From contig NW_025335409.1 of the NCBI RefSeq assembly GCF_004798865.1, forward strand, positions 15,437,591-15,501,590: a stretch of 64,000 bases of DNA. Direction: 5' to 3'. The notes beneath the pieces were generated by a model. The model was not told the origin of the DNA and ran no database searches. It saw nothing but the letters and a program-made list of their open reading frames with translations. Position numbers and translations under genes: made by a program. The stretch is from Varanus komodoensis (lineage: Eukaryota; Chordata; Lepidosauria; Squamata; Varanidae). Shown piece after piece: positions 1-10,330 of this stretch. Position 1 is the stretch's first letter, and each line of letters starts with the position of its first letter.

Positions 1-772
1 GTCTTTGAAAAGTGGGGACTGTGAGAAGTTTCTTGCAGCAAAAGCAACCAAGAACTGAATTCAATTGCAGGGAGGCTCTTGGGGTTCTATTGTTGTGGTG
101 ATGGCACTGGAAGCAGAAGCAGCACATTCGGAGGCCAAAGAGGCATGGTCAAAAACACAAGCTTGCTTTAGCTTAAACCTCCTAATGCAAGCAATAAAGC
201 CTTTGAAGCGTCAAATCAACTTTTTAAAATGAGAGGTAGATGTAGAAAAGCTGGTAAACCAGCCAAGAAGCAGGGGACAAGTGGGCATGGCCTTTTGGGG
301 AACCCTAGAAGGTCAGATGTGGCCTATGGACCTGAAGTCAGACACTGCCTTAAAGATGATCGAATTCATTATATCATTGTCCCATTACAGATTTAATAGT
401 TTTACCATGCAAGAAAATGTTTGCTAGAGATTTGCAGCTGAGAATAGCTTGCCTGAGTTGCCTTCAGCTTAGAATACCTGCTATTTTTCCTTCCACAATG
501 CTCCTCTTCATATTCGCGTATAAGGGATACATTAGAAAGACACTATGATCTGCCAGTATTCTCTCCTCCAATGGTAGCAATGTGACAATCTCTGAAACTT
601 CTTGCCACTTGGGTAAGTTGGGGAGCACCCGCTGACCCTTAAGGAAGAGAACAAAGAAATACCCCCCACCACTAAACTCCCTGGCCTCCAATTCACTGTG
701 CGAGTACAAGAGTTTTAAGTATTTCAAAGTCTAGGGCTTAACTTACAAAGATGTAGAAGAAGGTATGTGAGG
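1..772. other. No gene recognised
   Basis: Nothing in this stretch resembles a known gene or repeat. The longest open frame (464-727, minus strand, 87 codons) has no motif I recognise and no splice context that supports it as an exon. Confidence 0.5.
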
Positions 773-774
773 TA

Positions 775-1716
775 CAGTGGTACCCTGGCTCACAAACTTA
801 ATCCGTTCCACGACTCTGGTTGTGACCCAAACTGGTTGCAACCCAAGTCAAATGCCCCATAAGGTTCAATGTAAATAAGGGTAATCCGTTCTGTAACTAT
901 TTTTTTTATCAGAAAAAATTGAAACAAAGTGACAAAGTACGGTACAGTGCAGTGGAGAACACTAACCTAGGTGGGCGGGAGGTTATTGTTTTGAGGGAGT
1001 GTCCCCCTCCGTAAGGACATTGGGGAGATCTCTTTCAGGGGTTTCCTCTCTTCTTTGTCTCTTAGCTGCAGGGTCAATGTTGGTGAAAAATCTGTCTATA
1101 GTCACTTGTTTTTTCCTGCGGTGCATAACCCTCCAGAAATGAGAGACCACATTATCGTTCATCAGATTCAACACTCTGTTTGTTACAGTTATGCTGGGGT
1201 GGAGTTTCACAAAGACATCCTGGCACTCATTCCATTTTTTCATAATGGATTGTATCACATCACTGCTAACCTCCTCCCTGTCTTCCTCTTCCTCAGTGGA
1301 ATCCTCCTCAGCAAGTGCCTTCTGCTGCTCACTCTGGAGTTCTGCAAGTTCTTCTGTTCTCAGCTCCTCTCTGTTGTCTTCCCTTCTATGTTGTCTTCCC
1401 TGCAGTCGTGGCCACCTCCCCACTTGGGGGTGGGGGTGGGAAGATGGCCACGATTGTGCTGGTTGGGGAGGGGAGATGGCCGAGATTGCGCCCGTCTTTC
1501 CTTGCAGGAGCGCGCCCATGATCACGCACATCTTCCCTGCAGGAATGCTACTGCCATCGTGGCCATCTCCCCACTCGGGGGAGGGGGGGAGGGGGGAGAT
1601 GGCCATGATCTTGGTTGCCACCCAATGCAGAGTTCGCGACCCAAGTCAAAATTTTCATGAAATTTTTGTTCGTGACCCAATTTGATTGTGAACCAAGGCA
1701 TTTGTGAGCACTACTG
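775..1716 (-). mobile_element. Tigger/pogo-like DNA transposon, internally deleted
   Basis: Inverted ends are visible: the left end begins CAGTGGTACCCTGGCTCACA and the reverse complement of the right end begins CAGTAGTGCTCACAAATGCC; further in, both arms carry 'gacccaagtcaaa'-like sequence. The element is flanked on both sides by TA (773-774 and 1717-1718), the target duplication of the Tc1/mariner/pogo superfamily. The transposase remnant reads on the minus strand, so that is taken as the element's sense strand. At about 940 bp it is far shorter than a full Tigger element (about 2.5 kb): the DNA-binding and DDE catalytic parts are absent. The middle (about 1,400-1,600) is GC-rich and repetitive, with 'gatggcca' and 'cttccctgcagg' words recurring, which is unlike the ends. 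Family is confident at the Tigger/pogo level; the subfamily is not known. Confidence 0.82.
983..1393 (-). pseudogene. C-terminal remnant of a Tigger (pogo) transposase
   Basis: On the minus strand an open frame ends in TAA at 983-985. Its last ~135 residues are an acidic linker (runs of Glu) followed by KKWNECQDVFVKLHP, RVLNLMNDNVVSHFW and RRKKQVTIDRFFT. This order (acidic linker, 'N..ND.V..HF' helix, then the 'KQ.T.D.FF' tail) is the C-terminus of Tigger/jerky-type DDE transposases. The catalytic DDE core and the CENP-B-like DNA-binding domain are missing. Upstream in the same frame the translation is low-complexity (repeated PP, GRWPR and HPH-like words) from the GC-rich insert, so the 212-codon open frame is a chimera of transposase tail and repeat and not a functional gene. 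Confidence 0.75.
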
Positions 1717-1852
1717 TACTGGGCCAGATCCATCCTGCCTAGATCATTATGATGTACCTTCAATGTTCAACAATGCCAAAATAGTTGCAGGAATACTTTT
1801 TCCCCAGACTTACTGCACTCATTTCACATTGCACCATTACACTCATTTCACA

Positions 1853-2590
1853 TGCTAGCAAAGTTATGCTCCAAATCCTACAAGCTAGGCTCCAGCAGTA
1901 TGTGGACTGAGAACTACCAGAAGTACAGGCAGGGTTTTGAAGAGGCAGAGGAACTAGCGATCACATTGCCAACATACACCGGATCATGGAGAAAGCTAGG
2001 GAGTTCCAGAAAAACATCTATTTCTGCTTCACTGACTATGCTAAAGCCTTTGATTGTTTGGATCACAACAAATTGTGGCAAGTTCTTAAAGAGATGGGAG
2101 TACCTGACCATCTTATTTGTCTCTTGAGAAACCTATACGCAGGTCAAGAAGCAACAGTGAAAACTGGACATGGAACCACTGATTGGTTCAAAATTGTGAA
2201 AGGAGTTCAGCAAGGCTGTATACTGTCGCCCTGCCTATTTAACTTATATGCAGAGCACATCATGAGAAAGGCGGGGCTACAGAAATCACCAGTTGAAATT
2301 AAGATTGCTGGGAGAAATATCTACAACCTCAGATATGCAGATGATACCACTCTCATGGCAGAAAGTGAAGAGGAACTAAAGAGCCTCTTGATGCAGGTGA
2401 AAGTGGAGAGTGCAAAAGTTGGCTTCAAACTCAACATTAAGAAAACTAAACTCATGGCATCCGGTCCTCTCATTTCCTGGCAAATAGATAGGGAAGAAAT
2501 GGAGGTAGTAACAGATTTTATTTTCCTGGGCTCCAAGATCACTGCAGATGGGGACTGCAGCCAAGAAATAAAAGATGCTTGCTCCTGGGG
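1853..2590 (+). pseudogene. BovB reverse transcriptase fragment
   Basis: From the Met codon at 1,986 the frame is open for over 190 RT residues. Motif A is FTDYAKAFD (residues 15-23), motif B is VQQGCILSPCLFNLY (74-88), and the catalytic YADD box lies at 117-120, followed by the thumb-like stretch KLNIKKTKLMASGP. The same frame extends upstream to about 1,853 (SKVM, QILQARLQQYV), but two TGA codons interrupt it there, in 'gtggactga' and 'ggttttga'. After residue ~197 the protein runs across the internal deletion into non-RT sequence. The RT core motifs are intact, yet the lack of endonuclease and C-terminus makes it inactive. Confidence 0.88.
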
Positions 2591-2632
2591 AGGAAAGCAT
2601 GGGTCGGACACGACTTCGCAACTAACAACAAC
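1853..2632 (+). mobile_element. BovB LINE (RTE clade), 5'-truncated and internally deleted
   Basis: The nucleotide sequence follows BovB from the 'tgctagcaaagttatgctcc' region of the RT through the palm domain. At about 2,590 it jumps straight to the BovB 3' terminus ('atgggtcggacacgactt...caactaacaacaac'). Compared with the second copy at 58,030, roughly 500 bp is missing between 'ggaggaaagc' and 'atgggtc'. The two edges share a few bases (GC...ATGG), so a microhomology deletion is a simple explanation. The endonuclease domain and the 5' end are also absent. BovB elements are abundant in squamates and are the textbook case of horizontal transfer between squamates and ruminants. Confidence 0.93.
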
Positions 2633-4651
2633 TGCTTGGAGTTGCCAAGGTCTGGACATTCTATCTACAATGCACACATTCATATGACTCAGTTCCAGCT
2701 GCTCAGAAATTATATGATTAGGTCCTCACTTCAAAGTAATGCCAAACAATTCCCAGCAGAACCAATGCACCAATAAGAATTATGTATAGTTAAAAATACA
2801 TACCAGAATGGTTATAGTAAGATGTATTTGAACACCTTGAAGACTTCTATTAATTTATTATGTCTTCTGACCACAGTAATTATTGTTAATCATGTCTTAT
2901 TAAACTGTGAAACATGGCACCATTGATTTGCTCTTTTATAATGAAAATGGTGGTTGCCAGTTCATCTACTGGAAATGAAATGTATAACTGAAAAATGAAC
3001 TCCTCACTTGCCAATAAGCTAGAAGAATCATATGGCTCCCACCTAGAGGGGACTAATTCCAGGCCCTGTGCAAATGTCATGTTAGCAAAATAGTAGATAT
3101 GTGGGCCTAATAAAGGCTACTTACCCCCCGCCCCCCAGCAGTGCTCTTTCTTAGCAATTTTAGGATGCACGCATTGTGTGTGTATTTTACAAACTGTGTT
3201 TTTCTGAAGGTCATAGCTAGCTGTATTAGGGTCTCAAACAGCTAATGGTTGCATCTAAGTGAAGGCTGGCATTTAAATGTAATTATAGATTGATGCAGAA
3301 AGCAAAGTAAACTAATTTTTCTGAGGACAAGGAACCCCCAAGCCATGGAAATGCAAAATAATATTCTCTCAGCAAGGACTCTGTAGTCATTCACAATATT
3401 TTGATGATGAGCTGCTATGTAATATGAAAAAAAAATACAGTGGTACAAAGCTGAAATATCTGGATTGGTTTGGTTTGGCTTCTCTTCTACGGCTCCAAAC
3501 TGGAAGGAGTTTGAGGGGGGCACGTAAGCAGGGCCACCACATCTTCGGCACAGGTGTTCTGCACATGTTTCCAATAGCATAATACATTTTTCCACAACTT
3601 GCCTACTCACAGATATACTGGACTACAACTCGCACCAATCCTGACCATTGACCATGGTGTTTGGGGTGCATGGGAGTTGGAGTCTAAAATACATAGAGAA
3701 CACCAGACTGGCATAAAGCCTCATACACATGACTCTGCCCAATATCTGCACACATCCTCCTTGTGCCAGGAGTTCAAAGGGCGATGTTGAGGAGAAACAG
3801 CCCTCTTCTGGTCACCACTGCAAGTGATTATGTTGATGATGTTGTAGAGTGACAATACCCTTATCGGAACACACTGTTTTTGGTCAGCAGCCCTAGAATG
3901 ACTTGGAAGTCTAGGGTATCATTCTGGTCCACACCACAGCTCCTCTGTGGAAGACCATCTCCCCTTAATCACTTATGTCCTTAATCCAGACATAAACTGG
4001 GTTCAAAGAACATGATAACTCACACTCAAGGGCGGGTTCCTGGTAAAATGTGGGTTACTGTGTTACCTGGAAGTAGCTGGTCAGCTAAACTTAAGTATTA
4101 TGTGTTTATAAAAGCCTTGGCCACCGCAGATAGGAACTTTGGGTGTGGCAATTTTCACTGGGAAATTGCTGGTGGAAATGGTTAGTTGTCCCTCAGCTTC
4201 AGTCACAAACATGTGCGATACGTTGCAACTGCTTTTAGGGAAAGAAAAACATTCTGGGAGATCCAGTCATGGATCTCTTGTGGAACAAGCAGTTTCATCC
4301 TTAGATGACACAGGTTTTGCCAGAAGTCTGCCCTGTACCCAACCTGTCCCATTCTCTCCCTTAAGTCAAGGATAGGAAACCTGTGTCCTTTCAAAGATTG
4401 TTGCTCTGCTCCACCCATCCGAGGTAGCCAGCAGAGCCAAAGGTCAGGGCTGATGGGGTTGCACTGCAATATCACCTTGAGGAACAAAGACATCTTCCCA
4501 AAGTGTTTTTGTAAGTTGGGTGTTAGGATCAGCTGCTGTTGCCAGTCATTTCCCCCAATATCTCTATGTGGTAAGCCTGGGTTTGCTTTTCGAGCCTATA
4601 CATTTCTCAATAGAAACTCTTCTCTTTGCACATAAAAGTCATAGTAAGTGA
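2633..4651. other. No gene; one weak MITE remnant only
   Basis: Apart from the MITE remnant listed separately near 3,600, I see no gene or repeat. There is a short C-rich run near 3,125. Open frames here (for example 3,242-3,610 and 4,203-4,493, minus) have no recognisable motifs. Confidence 0.45.
3605..3693. mobile_element. Decayed palindromic hAT-type MITE fragment
   Basis: The core 'ggactacaactcgcaccaatcctgacc...' is followed by its inverted partner 'tggggtgcatgggagttggagtc'. This is the signature of the palindromic 'GGACTACAACTCCCATC' MITE family found several times in this window. The outer termini and target duplication are not visible. Confidence 0.45.
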
Positions 4652-4708
4652 CTAAAAAGAAAAGAAAAAAGAAAAGAAAAGAAAAGAAAAGAAAAGAAAA
4701 GAAAAGGA
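4652..4708. repeat. (GAAAA)n microsatellite
   Basis: A pentanucleotide tract of GAAAA units, slightly imperfect at its left edge. It is A-rich, as poly-A-derived microsatellites often are, but no retroelement body is recognisable next to it. Confidence 0.9.
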
Positions 4709-5624
4709 GGTGAATAATAAAATGCTGACTGAATGATTCTGGTGCAGACTGCCAGCAAACCATACATTCCAATCAATGAGAAACTGATCCTGGTTCAAAT
4801 ATTTGTATTGGCACTTGTTTCCCACTTGGAAAAGAAATTTACTTCTTGGCATGACCAAAAATGTCAATGGTAATAGTAATCATAATAATAACAATAACAA
4901 CCATAATGTCTGAAAACATGTACATATCAAATAAATATGCAGCCTATTGTTAGAGGACTCAAACAACTAGTCCTCTAACTGTATAGTCAGGGAATATATT
5001 TCTTTCCTAATGGCACATGGAATTTCAACCTTTCAGTACTGGTAGATAGCTCCATAGAGGCTATTTTGAAGTGCTTTTCTTGAAAGGGAAAATAAGTGAT
5101 AGCCAGACTGCTCCATATTATAAGTAATCCTGGTTTACTCAGAACTGATGCTTTAATGGATAAGCAGAATTATTCGGCTGTAGCAGAATAAACATGACTC
5201 TGTTTATCTGGAGTCATGGACTTCTTTTTTACCTAGCTTCCTGTAGGGATACATGTAAGAGGCTAATGACAAACAGTAGAGAATGTAGGCAAAATTATTC
5301 TTGTCCGGGGAATAGTGGGATATGCAAATTGGGAAATTACAATACCAATTAAATGGAACAGCTACTGTGTCAGCCACTTGTCTTCTTTCTTTTAAGATTT
5401 CAGCAAGACACATTAACTCCAAAAGTTTATCTTTATGCAGCTGACAATACTTATGTCTTAAGAAAGAATATGCAACAAGTAAGTGTGTGTTGCGGTTTGT
5501 CGAATTAAGGAGCACAAGAAGTGCCTTGTGTACTGTACCAGGTATGACCCAGTACTGTGTACTTTAGGAGTGGCTCTTCAGGGATCCTGGTAGTTTTCCC
5601 CATCGTATGGATTAATGTCTAGAG
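4709..5624. other. No gene recognised
   Basis: Unremarkable AT-rich sequence. The minus-strand open frame at 5,204-5,515 (103 codons) shows no known domain. Confidence 0.45.
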
Positions 5625-5947
5625 CAGGGGTCCCCCAACTTTTCCACCAGGAGGCCAGCTGAAAGCTGCTGGTGCTGGGCGTGGGCCGGCAAGGCTGGCA
5701 GTGGGGGCGGTGGGGGTGAGGCGCACGGCGAGACAAGGCAAGGGCAGGCACGCACGAGGGGAGCAAGGCACGTGTGGGGGCGGGCGCGTACCGCGCGGAT
5801 GCACGAGGCACTGGCTTGCTCACTCAAAGATCGTTTTCTCCAAGCAAGCAAGCCGCTGCTTCCCTGCACTGCGTGGCTGCACGCGTGGCTGGATAAATGG
5901 GCATGGTGGGCCAGATCTGGCCCCCGGCCGTAGGTTGAGGACCCATG
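5625..5947 (+). mobile_element. Non-autonomous hAT element (family A, copy 1)
   Basis: Starts CAGGGGTCCCCCAACTTTTC and ends with the inverted partner 'ttgaggacccatg'. It is flanked by an 8-bp target duplication, GTCTAGAG (5,617-5,624) and GCCTAGAG (5,948-5,955), 7 of 8 matching. The interior is very GC-rich ('gggccggcaaggctgg', 'ggtgggccagatctggcccccggccg'). It shares both ends and interior words with the copies at 17,072 and 49,883. The 8-bp TCTAGA-like duplication and CAGGGG terminus point to the hAT superfamily. No transposase frame is present; open frames across it are GC-rich artefacts. Confidence 0.85.
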
Positions 5948-5955
5948 GCCTAGAG

Positions 5956-6290
5956 TTAACATCCAAGGCTCTCCTTTGAGGAAGGCATGGAGTTTGGCAG
6001 CAAGAGAGGCAGCCTTTTTTGGTGGTGGCCCCCTAAGCATGGTATACTGTCCCCCATCGAGACAAGCCTGGTGCCAACACTGCCATCTTTTCAGCACCAA
6101 GTTAAAACTTTCTTCTAATTCTTAGGCATTTGATGAATGTTTTAAGTTATCAATTGATTTATTTTATTTGACACTGATATTTCATGGGTTTTATGGAGTG
6201 GGGGTGTTTTTACACTTTCTGTTTAAATATTTATTTATTTATTTCTGTTTTAATTTTGTTTGAAGACTCCTTGAGGGTGTTTTGTTTTTT
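5956..6290 (+). mobile_element. L2-type LINE 3' fragment
   Basis: The sequence 'gcagccttttttggtggtggccccc...gtatactgtcccccatcgagacaag...cagcaccaagttaaaac' corresponds to the L2 C-terminal protein block usually read as 'AF..VAP.LWN.LP.E.R' and 'F...LKTFLF', here heavily decayed. It is followed by an AT-rich 3' region. The adjacent hAT element lies immediately upstream, so that insertion may have hit this L2. Confidence 0.6.
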
Positions 6291-6310
6291 TTTTTTTAAG
6301 AAAGTCATCA

Positions 6311-6400
6311 AGGGTCCAGGCTTATGCATGTTTTGACAGAAGCAAGTCCTACAAGTCCCAGCTTTCCCCCAGTAAGCATGGATGGCTGGAGGAATGCAGG
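6311..6400 (+). mobile_element. Possible foldback-MITE fragment
   Basis: The words 'ttatgcatgttttgacagaagcaagtcctacaa' and 'gcatggatggctgga' parallel the better copy at 37,883. The ends are not recognisable, so this is tentative. Confidence 0.35.
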
Positions 6401-7829
6401 AAGTTGTTAAAATTTTCTCTGCTTAAACACACATAGGATTTCACTTTCAGAAAGCAGCAGCAGCTACCTGTTCCTTTTAGCTGGTGATGCCAGGGCTGGG
6501 CCTGGAACCTTCTGGATGTAAAATGTGTTCATCCATTGATCAGCACCCCATCCCAACCTTGCTACTGAATTATGGCTGCTCCTCCCATGTTATTAGGAGC
6601 AGCTGTATTTGATTCCACCTCTGTGGGCTCTGGAGCAACAACAACAAACTATGAAAAGCAGAACAAAATGTTTTTTGCAGTTATAATCTCAGCGTGTGCG
6701 CACACGCACACACATACACATGAGAGCAAATGGGACATAAATAAAAGAAAATTCTTTGAACTGCAACTAAAGATTTACCCACAGGGAATTATTTTTGCCT
6801 CTTTTATATGGATTGTCCTATTGTTTCGGAACCTTAAATTCTCTAGTTGTTTAGAGCTTAAGGCAAACCCTCCTGGCTTTAAAAGATTTCATTGTGGCCA
6901 CTCTGAATAGATGCCCTTTACAATGTTTAGCTTCCCTTGCAATGACAATGGTTTAGACTGTGTTGTTGTTTCTAATGATAATAACAAAAAGGAACCCTTA
7001 TTTACGCAGCTCTGTGTGAATCTCTTATGCACAGATGCACGTTGTAAATCAGGCACAGTGGGCTGTATGAGAGGAACAGGATCACATCAGTGCAATGGCA
7101 CATCATGTGGGATCGAGCTGGTTTCATGGATAGACTTTTATGTGGCTCGGACTTCCATGAACAATGAGAAATAGAAGATTTAATTTCCCTTCTGACATTG
7201 TTGTGATGACTGCTTATTTATAAACAAGAGAAGGCAGGCACCAAACCAGACAGGCCTAGTCTCTAAAACAGTTCTAATACCTTCCAGGAGCAAACAGCAT
7301 CCACTTGAAGCCCTGGCCCAAGGTTCTTCCTCCCCTCTAGGTACAAAACATAGACCTGAGACTTCCTTACAGGCTACTTTTCAGCTGCCCAAATGGTTTC
7401 CTTTCCTGCCACACACATGCTTAAATTACATGCAGTGGATCAAAAGCTGAAGAGCAAAGGAGACATTTGGGTGAGGGGATCTGCCACCCTGTGGCCCCTA
7501 GCACCTTCCCCAAACACATTTCTGCCAGCAGAGCTCATGTGTAGAATCAGAGCTCAGCTGGAGCCACCTACGAGCAATAAATTGTTAGCAGAAGAGGCTT
7601 TGCCTCTAAAAATCAGATGTCACCATCCTCTTTGAGCCCCTTTTTTCTTCATTGGCAGTAACTGGCAACCTTAGTGGTCTACTAAACTTTTCTTAACTAT
7701 TGTGCCCATAGAAAGCAATTAGATATAAAAGATAGTCACTGGATAGCCACAAAAATGAAGAAAATGCAGTTGAAGTCCTAGGATTTTGGAATATTTCAAG
7801 GGCACTATAAAACTACTACCACCAAACTC

Positions 7830-7918
7830 TTCTGGACTTCAGTTCCATCAGCCTCAGTCCCACGGCCAGGGATTCTGTAAGCTATAGCGCAAAATTTCTG
7901 GAGGGTAAGTGGGGAAGG
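7830..7918. mobile_element. Palindromic hAT-type MITE remnant
   Basis: 'tggacttcagttccatcagcc', 'cggccagggattctg' and 'aaaatttctggagggtaagtggggaagg' match in order the second half of the palindromic MITE family seen intact at 21,389. The left terminus is lost. Confidence 0.55.
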
Positions 7919-10039
7919 ATGCTATAAGCCCCTTGAATTTCTTCTTTAATATTATGTTTAAATGATTCCTTTTTCTCTTGGGAAGCTCATAGTAGTAAAA
8001 GTAGGACTTCCAGCTAATCTCCCCATCCAGGCACTGACCAAGCTCTAACCTGCTCTGTTTTAACAGTACCTTCCAGCTATTGCCTAGGTCATGTCATGGC
8101 ATTAACAGAGAGTGGGCAAGCTCACACCAGCTCAAAATTACTTCAAACAGGTCTAAACCCAATACATAGCTTTACATACATTCCTTCCTTTTATCAGACA
8201 TTGTTTTGTATACAATATTACCTCACACTGTGTTAGACCATTGATTTGTCTTAACCCACTACTTTCTACTCCAGGTAGTAGTTGCTATCTCCAAAATTTC
8301 TGGCAAAAGGCTTTCCTAGGCCTTTTGCCTAAGATCTTTTGATTAGGGATGAAAAGCGGGAGGCCTTTCTGTGTGCAAAATATGTGCTTTGCAATCTCTC
8401 GTTAGGCATGTGCTGGGAAAGCGGCAACTATTCTTAGTGTACTTTTCTGGGCTACGGTGGCTCTGGCTCGTTGGATGGGGATGGTGAGGCCTGGGAACAT
8501 ACAGACATAGAGATGGTGGAGGAGGAAAAGCTTATCTCAAAGCCACTGTCTGCAGGTGTTCAGGTAGACTCTGGGAACTGACAGGTTTTGGGAACACTGG
8601 GAGGGGACATGGTTGGAAAAGCCAGAATAGCCTGGCCCAATCTGTGACCCCATGACACAGGGTCAGGTGAAAAGGGTGAGCTAGTCAGGTGTATAGATTT
8701 AGCAGGCTCACCCATCTCCATTATGGCACACCCAGAGGAGTGAGGTCCAAGGTTATTGAAAAGGAAGTTTCTTCAAAATAGTCTCTAATTTGGGTTCAAC
8801 AAACTGCTCTGAACATACTCAGAGACTCTTCCTTTGATGGTTGTAGCTTGTACACTGGAGAACAAAGAGCTTTTGCAAAAGAAAGGCCTGTCATTTTGTC
8901 AGAAATGAGGAGGGAACCCAGCTCCTGACAGTATGTCATTCCTAGTGTTCACTGCATATGAAAGTAAAGAGATTTATCAGTCAGTTGCAGATAAGATAGG
9001 AGGTAAATTGGAATTTCAGTATATATTACAAAGATCCTAGTAGAACTAGGAGAATGTGTGGAACACAATTTTACTGAAGTTCCTTAAGTTTTGCCTAGAA
9101 CCATAGATCACCTCATTCCCATTCCAAATGATTTTACTTGGAATGGGGAAAATGTAGATCAAGGTGGACTTTTTAAGTGCTCACTTAAATTCTTATTTTC
9201 CTCACCTTGACTAAAACATGAATATTTTCCCTAAAATGTGCATTTTAAAAGTATGCATTTTTATAGCACACTCATTTTGTAAATGCAGTTGCAAGCCCAG
9301 GAATATGCACACTTTGCATGGAATATGTGGTCATGTTCAGAGGTACAAACTGAGCAAATTCTTATGTTTAATGAACTGAATCAAAATTGTAATATATTCC
9401 CAGAAAGAATTGATTGGCAAGGAATTGATGCATTGATGTACAAGTGGTTGTTTAAAAAATGGGGAGGGGCACAGAAAAGGGCCTTTGACATTTTAGGAAG
9501 GTGTTTCTTGGGAAATTTAAACACACATGATTTTATTTCTTAACAAGTGTGTGTGTGAGGGGGAGATGCACCATCAGCTTCCAGGACTAATGAAAAGCTA
9601 GCTTAACCTTCTACAGGCAAGTTTTTGGATGTAAATTAGTGGAAAGGGTACATGCTTAAACCTGAGTAGATATCCATCCAAATACACTTTGCCATCATTA
9701 GCTCAAGTGGAACATGCCCCTGGTATTTCTTTTCATTTAAGGTGCCTCTGAGGGCATATTAGTCAGTAAATCTTGTGTTTTCCCTTTCCACATGATGCAC
9801 GGAGCAACACCAATCACATGACTCCATGGGTGGTCTATACAGAAAGCAAATTGCATGCTCTGCAATCATTAATTTTCTACGCAACCCATAAGACGTGGCA
9901 GAAATAAACATGATTTTGGGTTGATCAAAAGGGAGTATAAAGAAAGAAAGAAGTATGAACAGTTAGATAAAAACTTCCAGATGAGTTTTCAGTTTAGATG
10001 TCTGTTGACATGAGCTAAGATCACATTTTATTGAGCGAT

Positions 10040-10330
10040 ACAGAGCAGGTTTCCACAATCACCACAGCCACATTTAAGCCACAGTGAGTTGTAGTATGTG
10101 CCTTTGTGTGCTGGCTGACTGCTGAATATTTAAGCCACAGCTGCAGCTTGTTGTGTCATCTGGACCTAGTGAGGGTAGGTTGTTGTGGTGGTTAGCAAAC
10201 CAGTAAGAACCCATGGGCTATTTTTTGGTTGAGGGTGGTTCATTATACATGCCAACAGCCACCCTCATTGGGTTCAGAAGACCTGACAAGCTTCAGTTGT
10301 GGCTTGGATAGTCAAAATGGCCACATGGGT
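10040..10330. mobile_element. Possible unclassified DNA element
   Basis: The stretch repeats variants of 'ttaagccacag' and 'ttgtgtcatctggacc / gggttcagaagacctgaca / gttgtggcttgg', words I associate with abundant short reptile DNA elements. I cannot see termini or a target duplication, so both class and limits are uncertain. Confidence 0.25.

Noticed and set aside
464-727. 87-codon minus-strand frame that reads rather protein-like
   Set aside because: No family could be recognised and there is no flanking structure to support a gene or transposon.
983-1621. The full 212-codon minus-strand frame as an intact gene
   Set aside because: Only the last ~135 residues resemble a Tigger transposase C-terminus; the rest is low-complexity translation of a GC-rich block.
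5612-6100. 162-codon minus-strand frame
   Set aside because: It spans a GC-rich hAT element and an antisense L2 piece; the composition (Pro, Arg, Ala, His rich) reflects GC content, not a protein family.
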